From the NCBI GenBank assembly GCA_024734495.1, contig JALMQS010000069.1:472961-536960 (forward strand): DNA of 64,000 bases. Direction: 5' to 3'. Below the pieces are notes generated by a model, which ran no database searches, was not told the origin of the DNA, and saw only the letters and a program-made list of their open reading frames with translations. Origin of the DNA: Forficula auricularia. Lineage: Eukaryota > Arthropoda > Insecta > Dermaptera > Forficulidae. Below, piece by piece: positions 1 to 10,092 of this stretch; the stretch's first letter is position 1, and the number at the start of each line of letters is the position of its first letter. The translations under genes and the position numbers were made by a program.

Positions 1-430
1 TTAAAAAACATTTAATTTATGTTCTTTTCAAAAATATATTCAATTTTTTTCATTTTTAAAGTTCTTCAAAATGTGATAGATCTTTATGTCCCACCTGTAT
101 ATTGACAACTCGAATTGCCATCTAATTAGAGTGGTTAGAAGAGAAGTGTGAACCACTACTAATCAGTTAGTTTGCTAAGTGCTTAGTAAATTGAATAATA
201 CTAATGGCAAATACTAAGTCCGTGTAAACTAGGTTTAATGCCTGGTTCACATTAAACCAGTCTAGTAGTCCAGTGAGATAATCCAGTCCAGTGCTGGACT
301 GTATTATATCGTCGACATCTTCTGTTAAATTCCTCAAACATTTCTCTATAAAAATAAAAAAAATAAAAATTTATTTTCAAAAATCTATTAAAGTTGACTC
401 CAAGATTGGGTATCATAATTCCGGGATCGG
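1..430. other. AT-rich sequence, nothing recognised
   Basis: No coding frame, RNA gene or repeat that recurs elsewhere in the window was seen here. Only short imperfect inverted words are present around 230-300. Confidence 0.5.
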
Positions 431-439
431 GGAAAGGGT

Positions 440-609
440 TCGTGGGTGGAGAGTGATTGAAGATAGAGGAGAGAGAGTTCAGGTGTCGAGGAGGTGGGGG
501 TCCAGGGGGTATGGAGTCCCAGGGCGGGGTGGGTGTTCAGGGGTGGGGGACCAGGGGGCGTAGCCTTCTGGCTAACAAGAGGCCCTCCGAAGACGGGCAT
601 TGCAGCTAG
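440..609 (+). mobile_element. Helitron-like 3' end, copy 1
   Basis: A G-rich segment ends in a weak hairpin (GCCC at 582-585 facing GGGC at 595-598), then TTGCAGCTAG followed by T. A hairpin shortly before a terminal CTAG with T next to it is the known Helitron 3' signature. The same terminal word, TTGCAGCTAGTATT, ends a second G-rich segment at 3872, which supports a shared element end. No Rep/helicase coding sequence is visible, so this would be a non-autonomous copy. The 5' end was not found. Confidence 0.45.
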
Positions 610-805
610 TATTTCTACTAAAATCTTAAATTCGTCCTTAAATAAAATTATTTCGTTTCTTAATATTATTGTGCTTAAATAACCTGGGTTTATTTTTGAA
701 AATTTTATCTTTTTTCAAAAAAAGAAACTCAAAAAAATGCTTAAATCTTTACATTAAGTAATTATTTAAATATAATTATTTATTGAATACAAACAAATAA
801 TATCT

Positions 806-993
806 ACAATATAACTACGACATTTTGATCGGATTATTCTGGGATCGTTCTCAAGGATAAGCAAATAAGCACTCCTCTGGTTTTAGGTCGGGACGCATTA
901 AGCTCAGGAAACTTAAAATCGGAGTGGGTGCTCATCTGCTCATCCTTGAAAACGATCCCAGAATAATCCGATCGAAATGTCGTAGTTATATTG
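806..993. mobile_element. Foldback MITE
   Basis: Two inverted arms of about 75-80 bp face each other. The left arm starts with ATAACTACGACATTTTGATC and the right arm returns as its reverse complement with a few changes, around a short AT-rich centre. A diverged copy of the left flank and arm start recurs near 62955-63020. There is no coding capacity. Confidence 0.6.
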
Positions 994-1437
994 TAATTTT
1001 TGTTCCTGTTCAATAAAAAAATTGAATAGAAAAACTATACTATACAACTAAAATATCCATCGATTTTCAATTTCTTGATCAGCCTGTTAGATAGGTGAAA
1101 GGCACCAAGTACTTCCCATTTGGTTGCATAAGTTCCAGGTGCTAATTAATTTTGATCTATTCTACTATTATTATGTAGCAACGTTTTTGATAGTATTAAT
1201 GTAAAAAATATATTGATTTTATAAATACATTTAGAAATCTGATACATAATATCATAATGTTTTTAACCATTGCTTATTTTTGATATAGTATTTTTAAATT
1301 ATTGAATGGGTTAAATTGTATATTGATTTGGCTGTAGCCACCGCTCTGTACCATAGTATGGCACGGCCCTCCATATAATATACAAAAAAGCTAAGCAAAA
1401 GTCGTGAGGTGTGTGAACAATATTGGTTATATATAGA

Positions 1438-1510
1438 GCCTGGATAGCTCAGTCGGTAGAGCATTAGACTTTTAATCTAAGGGTCCAGGGTTCGAGTCCC
1501 TGTTCGGGCG
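1438..1510 (+). tRNA. tRNA-Lys (anticodon TTT)
   Basis: The 73-nt gene folds as a full cloverleaf. The acceptor is GCCTGGA with TTCGGGC, the D arm is normal, the anticodon stem TTAGA/TCTAA encloses CTTTTAA, and the T arm carries GGTTCGAGTCC, which is also the B box. The anticodon reads TTT, for lysine codons AAA and AAG. A run of six T's follows within a few bases, which suits RNA polymerase III termination. No CCA is encoded, as expected for a eukaryotic nuclear tRNA. Acceptor pairs T4-G69 and G6-T67 are wobbles; otherwise it looks functional. Confidence 0.92.
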
Positions 1511-1581
1511 GTTCTTTTTTGTTGAAAGTCAAACAATCGCAAAGTTTTGGCTAATGAGATAAAATTTCAACAAAAAAGAAC

Positions 1582-1654
1582 CGCCCGAACAGGGACTCGA
1601 ACCCTGGACCCTTAGATTAAAAGTCTAATGCTCTACCGACTGAGCTATCCAGGC
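1582..1654 (-). tRNA. tRNA-Lys (anticodon TTT), inverted copy
   Basis: This is an inverted copy of the tRNA-Lys at 1438-1510 with the same cloverleaf, anticodon TTT and T-run terminator. It points towards the first gene across a 71-bp interval. I see no base change between the two gene bodies, which suggests a recent duplication or ongoing gene conversion between the arms. Confidence 0.92.
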
Positions 1655-1704
1655 TCTATATATAACCAATATTGTTCACACACCTCACGACATTAGCTTA
1701 GCTT

Positions 1705-2091
1705 TCTTTTATTTCTGTTGTAAAATTCAAATTTTTTCCTCAAACCGTTCGGAGACAAAAAAATAAACTAAAATTCACGAAACTCATAATATTGAGTATT
1801 GATTAAGATTTCACTTTTTCCTTCATTGTTTTCGTGTTTTGGTTTCCGTTCAAAAATAAAACTGACCCCTATTAGTGTGGATACAATGTTATTTTTCAGA
1901 ACATTTAGGCTCATAAACTAAAGAAGATACTCTATTAGTTATATGTAGGTATTAATTATACCCCAAATTACAAAGTTTATTAAAATCTAATTCGAACGAT
2001 TAATTATTTTTGAGAAGGTCGAGCTTTATGTGGGGTCAAAATAAAAAATATTTTTTATCTTATTGTTTGGGTTATTCTTGTAAAAATTTAT
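1705..2091. other. AT-rich sequence, nothing recognised
   Basis: No gene or recurring repeat was recognised between the tRNA palindrome and the TTAA-flanked MITE. Confidence 0.4.
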
Positions 2092-2807
2092 TTAATGTAG
2101 TTGTTCCGTCAAATGCGTTTTCTTAGGATTTTTTTGAAATTTATACAGATTATTATTTAAATACTTGTGCATCGATTGGTGACAAAACGAAATTTATGAA
2201 CTATACAGTCCCGGAGATATTAAATTTTAAAAATCGTGTTTTCCAGGCTCTTTAACATTGCACTATACGGGATTTTGAAAATTTACATACATATTTAATT
2301 ATAATTAAGAAACCCTTCTTACCATTTTTATAAAAAACTAAACCAACATTAAACAATAACCAATACATATTTTAAGACAATTTTAATTCATAGTTACAAC
2401 ACAGTTTCTGAGATAATAAGGAATAAATAATGTAAAATATATACAATAAATTTAGACTGAAAACAATTTGGCAACAGCGCATTTATTTAACCAGCGAAAG
2501 ATGCATGCGCTATATTTTTTCAAAATTATAATTTTCATAAGGTGTAACGTAAGCGTTAATTACATTTGTTAAAAAATAACAAAACGATTTTTATACAAAT
2601 TTAAAATGTATTTTATCTGTCATTTTAATATAAAAATATTCAATCTCTTACAATGGTGCCAGATTTGTCAAACGAGCACGGGATTGGCTAGAATTGGTAC
2701 ATAAACAGCAAAAAGTTTTGGGCTTATGAACTATGAATCCTTATTGTCTGTTCTATATACTCTAGCATTAACTTTTTAGTAGTAATGTCGCAAAACAACG
2801 ACCTTAA
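2092..2807 (-). mobile_element. TTAA-flanked MITE, copy 1
   Basis: A 708-bp non-coding element (2096-2803) lies between two TTAA tetranucleotides. Its ends are inverted: TGTAGTTGTTCCG on the left and the complement of GGTCGTTGTTTTGCG on the right. A second, inverted copy at 13758-14791 also has TTAA on both sides and matches along the whole length. Duplicated TTAA targets are typical of piggyBac-type transposition, so a piggyBac-related MITE is the likely class, though the terminal bases are not the usual CCY. No transposase is present. Confidence 0.75.
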
Positions 2808-3179
2808 GTAGAATTATATTTTTTATGGAGGTAGTAGATAGCTCCAAAGAGGTCGTTTTTAGGTGATTTTTGTACCTATCGGCATCTAGAAAAGACCCAA
2901 ATTAAAATAATGAAAAAACAAACAAAACAATATTCAATCTTGGAAATCCCAAGTCTGAATAAACATAAAATCAGAGTAGAATTTGAATCAGGATCAGAGA
3001 GCCTAATAAATTCACAAATGACAAAAATTTAAAAGAATTACTTTTTGATGACGAAATTTGACTCAAGAGCGAAAAATAACGTCATCTAATGGTGACAATT
3101 CTTTTTCAAACACTCCCGTAAACGAGTTGAAAACATGTCCATAAACTTATCTTGCGAGAGGTCCTCAAGAGTGAGAGTT

Positions 3180-3510
3180 TTTTGAAGTGAAACTTCTTTA
3201 GCGAGCGACGTATCTGTTTGATTTGTTTGTTACAATAAAGGGGAAATGACTTAATAGAGGGGAAATAATTTTTATAAAACCTACTAATATTTAATGGCAA
3301 ATAAAATTTATTAAATGTAGGAAATTTAAATTATTATTTTAAGACTCATTAATATTTCATGACAAAAAAAGTAGGAAATTTAAATTATTATTACCTGGAA
3401 CACCGAGCGTTATTCGGGTAATTTTTTGCTTTAGTTCAAAGTGATATATTAATATTATTTTTAATAATTTAACAATTTAATCTTCTAACTTACGTTTTTA
3501 GCTATATAAC
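3180..3510. repeat. Dispersed repeat (GAAGTGAAACTT family)
   Basis: The words TTTTGAAGTGAAACTT, GTTACAATAAAGGGGAAAT and ACCCACTAATATTTAATG recur together at 25400-25560, and part of the same sequence recurs at 4490-4550. A motif ACACCGAGCG near 3400 recurs at 7210 and, as a hairpin, near 8510. It is a non-autonomous dispersed repeat of unknown class. Confidence 0.5.
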
Positions 3511-3519
3511 GTTTTGATA

Positions 3520-3872
3520 TTTTGACCCCAGAAGGGGGTTTGGGGGGGGGGGCACGAATGAAAATTATCAAATAACTCCTAAACTATTAACCCTACGGCA
3601 AATTTTATAATAGACAAAGTTGTAGAGAATGTGATTTCTGACAACTTTTGTTTAAAAAAATTTCCCCAAAACCCACCCAAAAAGGGGGAGGGTGAAAAAT
3701 ATTAATTCTTGCCCTTGGATCAAACTCAACCAAATTTTGTATAGATAATCTCTGGTCCTCTAGAGAGCTAGAAATGCAAAAACTAACCATCCAAAATGTC
3801 GGGGGGAGGGGGGGTCCAGGAGCGTGCCCCCTGGCTAGCAAGAGGGCCGCCGAAGGCGAACCTTGCAGCTAG
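3520..3872 (+). mobile_element. Helitron-like 3' end, copy 2
   Basis: A G-rich segment ends with the hairpin CGCC-GAA-GGCG (3848-3858), 10 bases later TTGCAGCTAG, then T. This hairpin plus CTAG/T is a textbook Helitron 3' terminus and is cleaner than the copy ending at 609. The internal part holds one unit of the ~120-bp module (CTAGAAATGCAAAAACTAACC near 3770) that is tandemly repeated inside the MITE at 27909-28830. No Rep/helicase frame is present. Confidence 0.55.
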
Positions 3873-4039
3873 TATTCAATAAAAATACCAACAATCAATC
3901 AAATTGCCAAATTTCCATATACCATATAATAATATTTGTAATGAATTATTAGTGAGATATAAAATTAAAAAAGCCAATTAATTATTAAAATAATGAAATT
4001 GAATAAAAATGTAATTATACATTTTTCTCGAGACAAACA

Positions 4040-4495
4040 CCTGTGAATAATTATTTGAATTAACAAAAAACCCATAAAAAACAACTTACCCGAAGATGAG
4101 ACCGTGACAGATCGAATTGTCAACCCAAAAATCGCCTAACCCATGAATTTTATCCAAATTGTTAGAGCCATTTTAGAGAAACCGATTCTATATATGAGCC
4201 GTTTATTTCGAAAGTGGCCTAAGTCCAATTTTAAAAAAAATGAGTTAATGACAGATTTAGTTAGACATAGATATCTTCTTTTCAAATTGATAATATCATA
4301 ACCAAAGGAGTACAATATCATCATGAATTCGTCAAAATAAATACATCAAAATATGTATAAATATATGTATTTATAAAAATATAAATACAAATATCTCAAA
4401 ATAACAAATAATGGACTTAGGCCACTATCAAAATAAACGGCTCATATATACAAGAATTGCTTGTTTAATATAATAAGATAAGATTTTAAAACCCA
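4040..4495 (-). mobile_element. Dispersed repeat, GAGCAATTCTTGTA family, - strand
   Basis: Read on the - strand, the segment starts near 4495 with TTAAACAAGCAATTCTTGTA, continues through an AACGGCTCTAACGATTTGG-like block near 4160-4200 and ends with GACGGTCTCATCTTCGG-like sequence near 4090. The same blocks in the same order occur at 7860-8040, 32192-32525 and 33565-33730. It is a non-autonomous element with no coding region; its class is unclear. Confidence 0.45.
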
Positions 4496-4550
4496 CTAAT
4501 ATTTCATGATAAATAAAATTTATTAAAATTAGGAAATTTAAACTTGATCA

Positions 4551-4607
4551 AGATGCGAGGTAGGTTTCACAATTTTTTTAGTGAAACCTACCTCGCATCT
4601 TGCCCAA
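4551..4607. repeat. Short perfect hairpin
   Basis: A 25-base arm (GATGCGAGGTAGGTTTCAC core) is followed after about ten A/T bases by its inverted copy. It sits inside the dispersed repeat of 4490-4760. Confidence 0.7.
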
Positions 4608-4619
4608 GTTTTATTATTA

Positions 4620-5310
4620 TATTAAAATGTTTCACCTGGAACCAACACCTAACTCCTTAAAAGTTATAGGAAATTTAAATTATTTCAATAACATCTGCGG
4701 CTACAGAAGTTTCACGTCCCCCGTGAGCTTATGTGGATGAGACTCACACATATTTTCATTAAAAACTTTTGCTTTGAACTTCTCTGGACGTCGCCCCATA
4801 CTGAAATGAGGCATCCTTGAAAATGTTTCCTCAAAAATGCTAGAAACACCCTTGAAATATGGCAAGTAGTCTTATTGAAAATAAATCGTATTGAGGTTTA
4901 TATTATGTCTTCTCAGTTCAAGAATCAAAAATTTGCGCATCGTAACATAACTCTCTGTGTTGACAGTTATCTGAAAAAAGTATTTATTTATTTATTTATC
5001 GTTTCTTCTTTTGTTGCAAATCAAAAGAAACTAAACTTCTCATTTAATGGGCAATTCATATAAATATATCAGTTAAAGCAGCTGATCTATTCAGGTACAA
5101 AAAAGACCTTTCAAGGATTAGTTTTTAAAATCCCTACTTATGTGTGTGAATTGGTCTACGAATAGATTAAGTGTCGATTGGTTTGACCCAGTGCTCCAGG
5201 TAGGGGTGGTCACCCTGGACATGGAGCCCTACGGTTACTTGCCACTCAATCTGAACAAAGGAGAGCGCCTTTCTGACCGGTTGTCTGTAAGAACACAAAC
5301 CAGAAATGAC
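4620..5310. other. Repeat remnant and unassigned sequence
   Basis: 4620-4780 matches 25560-25650 (ATTTCAATAACATCT, then CTACAGAAGTTT and GTGGATGAG). The GC-richer stretch 5130-5300 holds no frame I can assign and no repeat partner in the window. Confidence 0.4.
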
Positions 5311-5316
5311 AGACAC

Positions 5317-6546
5317 ACACATTAGCTTTATTCGTTTTGGATGCCTTGGGCGCCCTTATGTCAGCCTCAAGTCACTAACCCATATTCGTTTAGGAATACC
5401 AACCGACTTGGTGTGCCCCAGTCCTATTCGTTTTGGGATAGTTGTGGCACTGCTGGGCCTTCTTGTGGCGTGCACCAAGTACACATGCTCATCGAGCATG
5501 GTCACTTGGGGCACTCTTGGTTAATCTTCGCACCATTTTGAATTTCAAAACACCGATTTTTTATATACTCTGTTTTAAACTTGAATTTATTATTGTTATT
5601 TAATTTAGAATAATGAATGACCAGGAAAGTTATTATTTTATTAAATTATTTATATAAATTATTCTTTTAAGTCGTTTATTTGTTATTATTACATTGAATA
5701 TTAGTTTCTTCTGCTGGAAAAATAAATTTTTAATATTTTTGGTTAAAAAAAATAAATAATTAAAAATTATTTTATTAAAAATAAAACAGAAGACTCTCAT
5801 TTTATTTTTAACCTAAAATAAAAACAATTCTGTTACCATCGACAGTGAAATCTTTTATTCAACTAATACATTTTTAATAAGTAGGTTATAATGAAAGAAA
5901 ATAAATAAAATTAAATACATTTTTAACTTATTTATAAAGAGACTACAGTTTAAAGGGCAAAATTTATTTTTCTAGAAGAAGACACATTTTTTTTTGACTT
6001 TTCGACCTTTCTAGCCATTAGCGAATTTACGATACTAATTATTTTTTATTAAATAAGTTTTAACCCCCCCCCCCCCCACGGGTGACAACATTTTTTATTG
6101 TCTCCTTTAATAATAATATAATAAAATTTCCGATCATTTGAAGTTCATCATCTGAGCTTGATGAAGATTCACAATCAGAATCACTTTCGAGAAGTAATTT
6201 TATAATGGAAAATTCTTTTTCCATAAAAGTATCCATTATTTATTTGTAACTAGGTACCTATATTATTTATTTAAAATAATTATTAAATAAATAAATTATA
6301 TAAATAAATATATAACCTATTATATATGTATTCCTACCACTCTTAATTATTACACTAGAATAAAAATAATATTTTTTTTTAAATTTCGTTATTCGAATAT
6401 AGCCATGTGTCAAAAATACATTCGTTTTAGAGTCAACCAAACTAGGGCACACCTGAAGTGCCCCGGCTGAAAAAAGTGACACCAGATGGTGCACTTGACT
6501 CAACTTAAGGCACACACGCAATTTCCAAAACGAATAAAGCTATTGT
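5317..6546. mobile_element. Non-autonomous DNA transposon with ATTCGTTTTGG termini
   Basis: The ends carry inverted copies of TAGCTTTATTCGTTTTGGA: + at 5323-5341 and - at 6521-6541. The left part repeats the ATTCGTTT(T/A)GGA word several times (5330, 5385, 5429). The interior is AT-rich and non-coding and contains a SINE tail (5987-6041) and a run of C's (6063-6077). It is about 1.2 kb long. The target duplication is not clear, so the superfamily is left open. Confidence 0.5.
5987..6041 (-). mobile_element. SINE 3' tail fragment
   Basis: On the - strand it reads TAGTATCGTAAATTCGC, then GGCTAGAAAGGTCGAAAAGTC and an A-run. The same tail ends the SINE at 19283-19779 and the one at 57449-57582. 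Only the last ~55 bp are present. Confidence 0.65.
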
Positions 6547-6689
6547 GTTTTGGAATTCGCCTCACCGGTTGAGAGTGAAAGGACCTTTCAAATGTCACAA
6601 AAATGTATTCCTAGTTTTTGCTGTTTTATTATTAAAATTATTTTAATGTGTTTTATAATTCTTTTAATTTAACATACGGTATTTGATGA

Positions 6690-7190
6690 ATTATTGTAAT
6701 TAGTTAATTCTACATTAAGTAAATTATTTTATTATTTTTAGATTTTATTTGAAAAGGAAAAATAAATAGAGCATCCGACGGGTTTCGAACCCGTGTCTCT
6801 CTCCTAAGAGCGGCTCAAATTGCTTTAATAAAATAATTAAAACTTTCAGTTTAAAAATCAATTTGTCTAAAAATTAAGTAACTATACTATAAATAGAAAA
6901 AACCGCGAAAAGGAAAAATGACATTCCATCTTAAGAGCTTATTCGGCGGGAGGGTCCGTGGGCTAGTTGGATAAGCCGCTCTTCGCGCAAAGGAGAGAGA
7001 CACGGGTTCGAAACCCGTCGGATGCTCTATTTATTTTTCCTTTTCAAATAAAATCTAAAAATAATAAAATAATTTACTTAATGTAGAATTAACATAAGAA
7101 ATTATTTATCATATTATTTAACTTTCGCGGTTCAAATTGCTTTAATAAAATAATTAAAACTTTCAGTTTAAAAATCAATTTGTCTATTGT
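6690..7190. repeat. Palindrome with tRNA-like arms and an internal direct repeat
   Basis: Arms 6690-6812 and 6979-7100 are inverted copies that both include the 3' half of a tRNA-like sequence (GGTTCGAAACCCGTCGG). In addition, a 53-bp block starting CAAATTGCTTTAATAAAA occurs at 6816-6868 and again in direct orientation at about 7134-7186. Inverted and direct copies side by side suggest template switching or a local rearrangement rather than simple transposition. Confidence 0.65.
6952..7026 (+). tRNA. tRNA-like gene, probably a pseudogene
   Basis: A cloverleaf can be drawn. The acceptor GGGTCCG/CGGATGC has one G-G mismatch, the D stem is GGCT/AGCC, the anticodon stem is CTCTT/AGGAG, and a perfect T stem ACGGG/CCCGT encloses TTCGAAA. 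The anticodon loop CGCGCAA has G instead of the near-universal T at position 33, so the nominal CGC anticodon (Ala) is doubtful, and the body does not resemble tRNA-Ala. No T-run follows directly. It may be a tRNA pseudogene or a tRNA-derived repeat head; the inverted arm at 6774-6812 keeps only the 3' half. Confidence 0.45.
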
Positions 7191-7394
7191 AATTAGTAAT
7201 TAATACCTGGAACACCGAGCGATACTCAGTAATTTTTTGATTCAGTTGAAAGCGATATATTAATTTTATTTAAAATTTTAAATTCAGGTTAAAAGGTCGA
7301 TTTTTAATCGCAGCCAAAATAAAATAAAATTCAAATAAAACTTCAATCATCTTTCATCAAGGCGTACCACTGGGCACAAAGTTTTGAATATAGG

Positions 7395-7560
7395 TAATTG
7401 CAATTAAAATAATATTAATATACACGGAGGTTATTTCGTTGATCCTTCAAATCCTGAAGAAGGAGGGCACGATCCTTCGAATTGTCGGATTTTTTAAGAG
7501 AATGAAATTGATATTCTAATAAATTATCTTATAGAGAAATACCTTTAATTAATTAAATTT
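7395..7560 (+). mobile_element. Hammerhead-containing repeat, copy 1
   Basis: This segment matches 32526-32640 in inverted orientation, including the words TTCTAATAAATTAT, TTAAGAGAATGAAAT, the hammerhead-like core and TTCATTGACCC-like flanks. It is non-coding. The second copy is interrupted by an RTE LINE end. Confidence 0.55.
7448..7492 (+). ncRNA. Hammerhead ribozyme-like motif, degenerate
   Basis: CTGAAGA (7454-7460) is followed by a hairpin whose stem is AAGGA/TCCTT, then GAAT in place of GAAA and GTC at 7484-7486. Stem I can pair (AAATC before the core with GGATTT after the cleavage triplet, one bulge). The GAAA to GAAT change breaks a core residue, so activity is doubtful. Confidence 0.4.
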
Positions 7561-7729
7561 ACAAATTATAATATAGAATATTATTTGTAATGAATTATTA
7601 GTCGAATTTAAAATAAAAAAAATCCAATTAATTTTATTAAAAGAAAATTGACAAAAATATATAGTTAATTATAAATTTTTATTCAAACAACCACCTGTGT
7701 ATAATTATTTCAATTAACAAAAAAACCCA

Positions 7730-8535
7730 TCAAAAACAACTTAGCCGAAGATGGGACCGACCCGAAAAACCCCTAACGCGTGAATTTCATCCAAATCGTT
7801 AGAGCCGTTTTCGAGAAACCGATACTACATATCTTATATTATTAAATGAGCAAATCTTGTATATATATATATATCCAATCGGGTTCTCGAAAACGGCTCT
7901 AACGATTTGGATGAAATTCACGGGTTAGGATGGTTTTGTGTTGGCGATTCGATCTGTCACGGTCTCATCTTCGGTTAAGTTGTTTTTGATGGGTTTTTTG
8001 TTAATTGAAATAATTATTCACGGGTGGTTGTCTCAATAAAAATGTATTATTACAATTTTATTCAATTTCCTTTTAATAATTAATTGGTTTTTCAATTTTA
8101 AATTCCACTAATAGATCATTACAATTATTATTGAATATTAAAAGTTAGACAATTTAATTGATTAAAAATCGAGTTTTAAATCCCACAAATATATTAGAAT
8201 TTGGCAATTTAATTGATGAATTCCAAAAATTGTTATTTAATTAAAAAAAATAATTATACGGTATTTATTTATATACCTATACCTATATACACATAATCTG
8301 TGGGTCACTACAAGGCTTGAAATGCAAAAACTGGGCGAGGGGGTGGAGGTGGAGGTGACAGTAGATGTGGGGTTGCAGTGGTGAAGGGGTACGGGGGGCG
8401 AGGGAAGTGGTTTCGGGAGTGTAGGTGGGGTGAAGTGATGGGGGTCCGGGCGCGAGGCGGGGGTTCGGGGATTAATATATAGCTTTTAACTGAAGCAAAA
8501 ACCTACCGAGCATCGCTCGGTGTCCAGGTACTATA
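7730..8535 (+). mobile_element. GAGCAATTCTTGTA-family repeats, inverted pair
   Basis: A - strand partial copy (7730-7835) faces a longer + strand copy (about 7840-8535). Shared blocks are AAACGGCTCTAACGATTTGG, ATGAAATTCACG and GGTCTCATCTTCGG. The + copy ends in a G-rich tract and then the hairpin CCGAGC-ATC-GCTCGG (around 8508-8522) and CCAGGTACTA. The copy at 33565-34378 ends the same way (GCATCGCTCGG, AGGTACTA). A terminal hairpin hints at a rolling-circle element, but the end is not a canonical CTRR. Confidence 0.5.
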
Positions 8536-8580
8536 TATATATATATACAAGAATTGCTCGTTTAATATAATAAGAGAGAT

Positions 8581-8875
8581 TTCAAATAATTGAACCGCGT
8601 AAGTTTAAATAATTTTTATGACTTAGCCTACAAATTCTTGCAGTTTAATAAATCATTTAATTATTATTTTTCCATTGAAAAGAAAAAATGAAATTTAGCA
8701 TTCGGCAGGATTCGAATCCGCCTCTTCCTTTTTGGCCGAGGGTGCAGGAAGACGAATGATAAATTTCATTTTTTCTTATCAATTAAAAAAATAATAATGA
8801 AATGATTTATTAAACTGCAGAATTTGTAGGTTAAGGCATAGAAATTATTTAAAGTTATGCGGTTCAATTATTTAA
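8581..8875. repeat. Foldback with tRNA-like centre
   Basis: Arms of about 110-120 bp (left edge TTCAAATAATTGAACCGCG) are inverted copies. The centre (8698-8758) on the - strand forms GCATTCG/CGAATGC, then a stem TCTTCC/GGAAGA, then GGCGGATTCGAATCCTGCC, which resembles a tRNA T arm and B box. It lacks a D arm and any convincing anticodon, so it is a tRNA-like remnant at most. Confidence 0.5.
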
Positions 8876-8879
8876 AATT

Positions 8880-9660
8880 AATTACAAAAAGGAACTAAGT
8901 TCGATAAAAATAAAAAATTGTATTTAGTGTTAGAAAATTTGAAGCACAGATTTGCGGGGTAATTGATAATTCAAATCCGGTACGGGGCTTAAAAAAGTGG
9001 GACTCAGCAATATTTTGCCTTAGTAGTAGTAGGAAAGTATGAAATTTGAAGAAACAGTGAAAAAATGGAAGGTTTTGTAGTAAAGAGTTTGTAAATTAAA
9101 GCATAGCTACCTACTCTTGTTTTGGTATAGATTCGTATATGTTTATTTAATGATCGAATCGGTGTTTCGATCAACAATAAAACTTTATTTATTGAACATC
9201 GATAAATATATATCGATATTTTAAGAGATAATAATAATAATTTTTGGGGGATCTCAAACAGTGGCGGAGCACTTTAGAAGCCCCAAGTGTAATTGAATTT
9301 TGAGGCCTCTATACTAAATATGTTCGGTAACATCTCGTTTTTACTATAGCAATATCTGCTTTAACTTTAAAATTATTGTAAGGAGAGAATCTTAAAATGG
9401 TCATTTTTATAGAATTTTTTCCCAGCTCAATTTCAATCAAATATTCAATTAAAAATTCTGAAAAAAAATTTTACAATTCATTCTCAGGTTATTAAAAAAT
9501 AATAACGAATTGGCTCAATCATCTAGATTGTGCAATTCTTTCATTGAAATATTAACTAAAGTTTAAATCTCATTTTTTTTGAGACCTGAAATTTAAAGCC
9601 CTTCAGTTTAGAAATGTCCAGAAATCCGCCCCTACTCCCAAAGTGGATACGATTCAAAGA
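8880..9660. other. AT-rich sequence, nothing recognised
   Basis: No coding frame, RNA gene or repeated element was recognised. Confidence 0.4.
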
Positions 9661-9667
9661 CATAAGA

Positions 9668-9905
9668 TTATTAATTAATAAAGTAAAGGGTGTGTAGTTT
9701 CACAATGAATGAAATAATACTCAAAGAGGTTTATAGAAACTCAATATATTTCGGATTATTAGTCCATCATCAGGAGTTTACAGGTTAAAAACAGTTTTTA
9801 ATGATGATGTACTAATAATCCGAAATATATTGATTTCTATAAGCTTCTTTGAGTATTATTTCATTCATTGTGAAACTACACACCCTTTACTTTATTAATT
9901 AATAT
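9668..9905. repeat. Foldback with a hammerhead-like core in the left arm
   Basis: Arms of about 105 bp (outer words ATTAATTAATAAAGTAAAGG) are inverted. On the - strand the left arm reads CTGATGA (9767-9773), a GGA/TCC hairpin, then GAAA (9749-9752) and TATATTGA. The right arm has AATGATGA instead of CTGATGA, so that copy is broken. There is no ACGTC after GAAA, so the cleavage site is uncertain. Confidence 0.5.
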
Positions 9906-9956
9906 CATGTTTCACCTAATAGTAAAACCTACACCACTTTCTCTAAGTAAAAAAAA

Positions 9957-10092
9957 TCGGTTGTCTGTAAAGTCGGTTTACTGACGATAGTTGAACGTGA
10001 CAACGTCATAAGAAAATACTGATGGAATGGTATTTTCTTATGTCGTTGTCACGTTCAACTATCGTCAGTAAACCGACTTTACAGACAATCGA
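9957..10092. repeat. Near-perfect hairpin, 62-bp arms
   Basis: The left arm (TTGTCTGTAAAGTCGGTTTA start) and the right arm are inverted copies with about two differences, around a 12-bp loop (CTGATGGAATGG). A fragment of the arm (GACGTTGTCACGT) recurs at 10585. It is GC-richer than its surroundings and non-coding. Confidence 0.75.

Larger units (their letters stand above)
1387..1704. repeat. Palindrome containing two inverted tRNA-Lys genes
   Basis: Arms of about 135-140 bp are inverted copies of one another around a 40-bp AT-rich spacer. Each arm holds a complete tRNA-Lys gene with its 5' flank (GTGTGTGAACAATATTGG) and its T-run terminator. The left outer edge (AAGCTAAGCAAAAGTCGTG) and the right edge match with small changes. 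The two genes converge, so the flanking duplication is larger than the genes alone. Confidence 0.85.

Noticed and set aside
3541..3552. Runs of G or C (3541, 6063, 30647, 50307) as G-quadruplex regulators
   Set aside because: They are homopolymer expansions in the C-rich tract of a repeated module, with no gene nearby to regulate.
6952..7026. Functional tRNA-Ala(CGC)
   Set aside because: Position 33 is G, the acceptor has a mismatch and the body does not look like tRNA-Ala; a tRNA-like or pseudogene call is safer.
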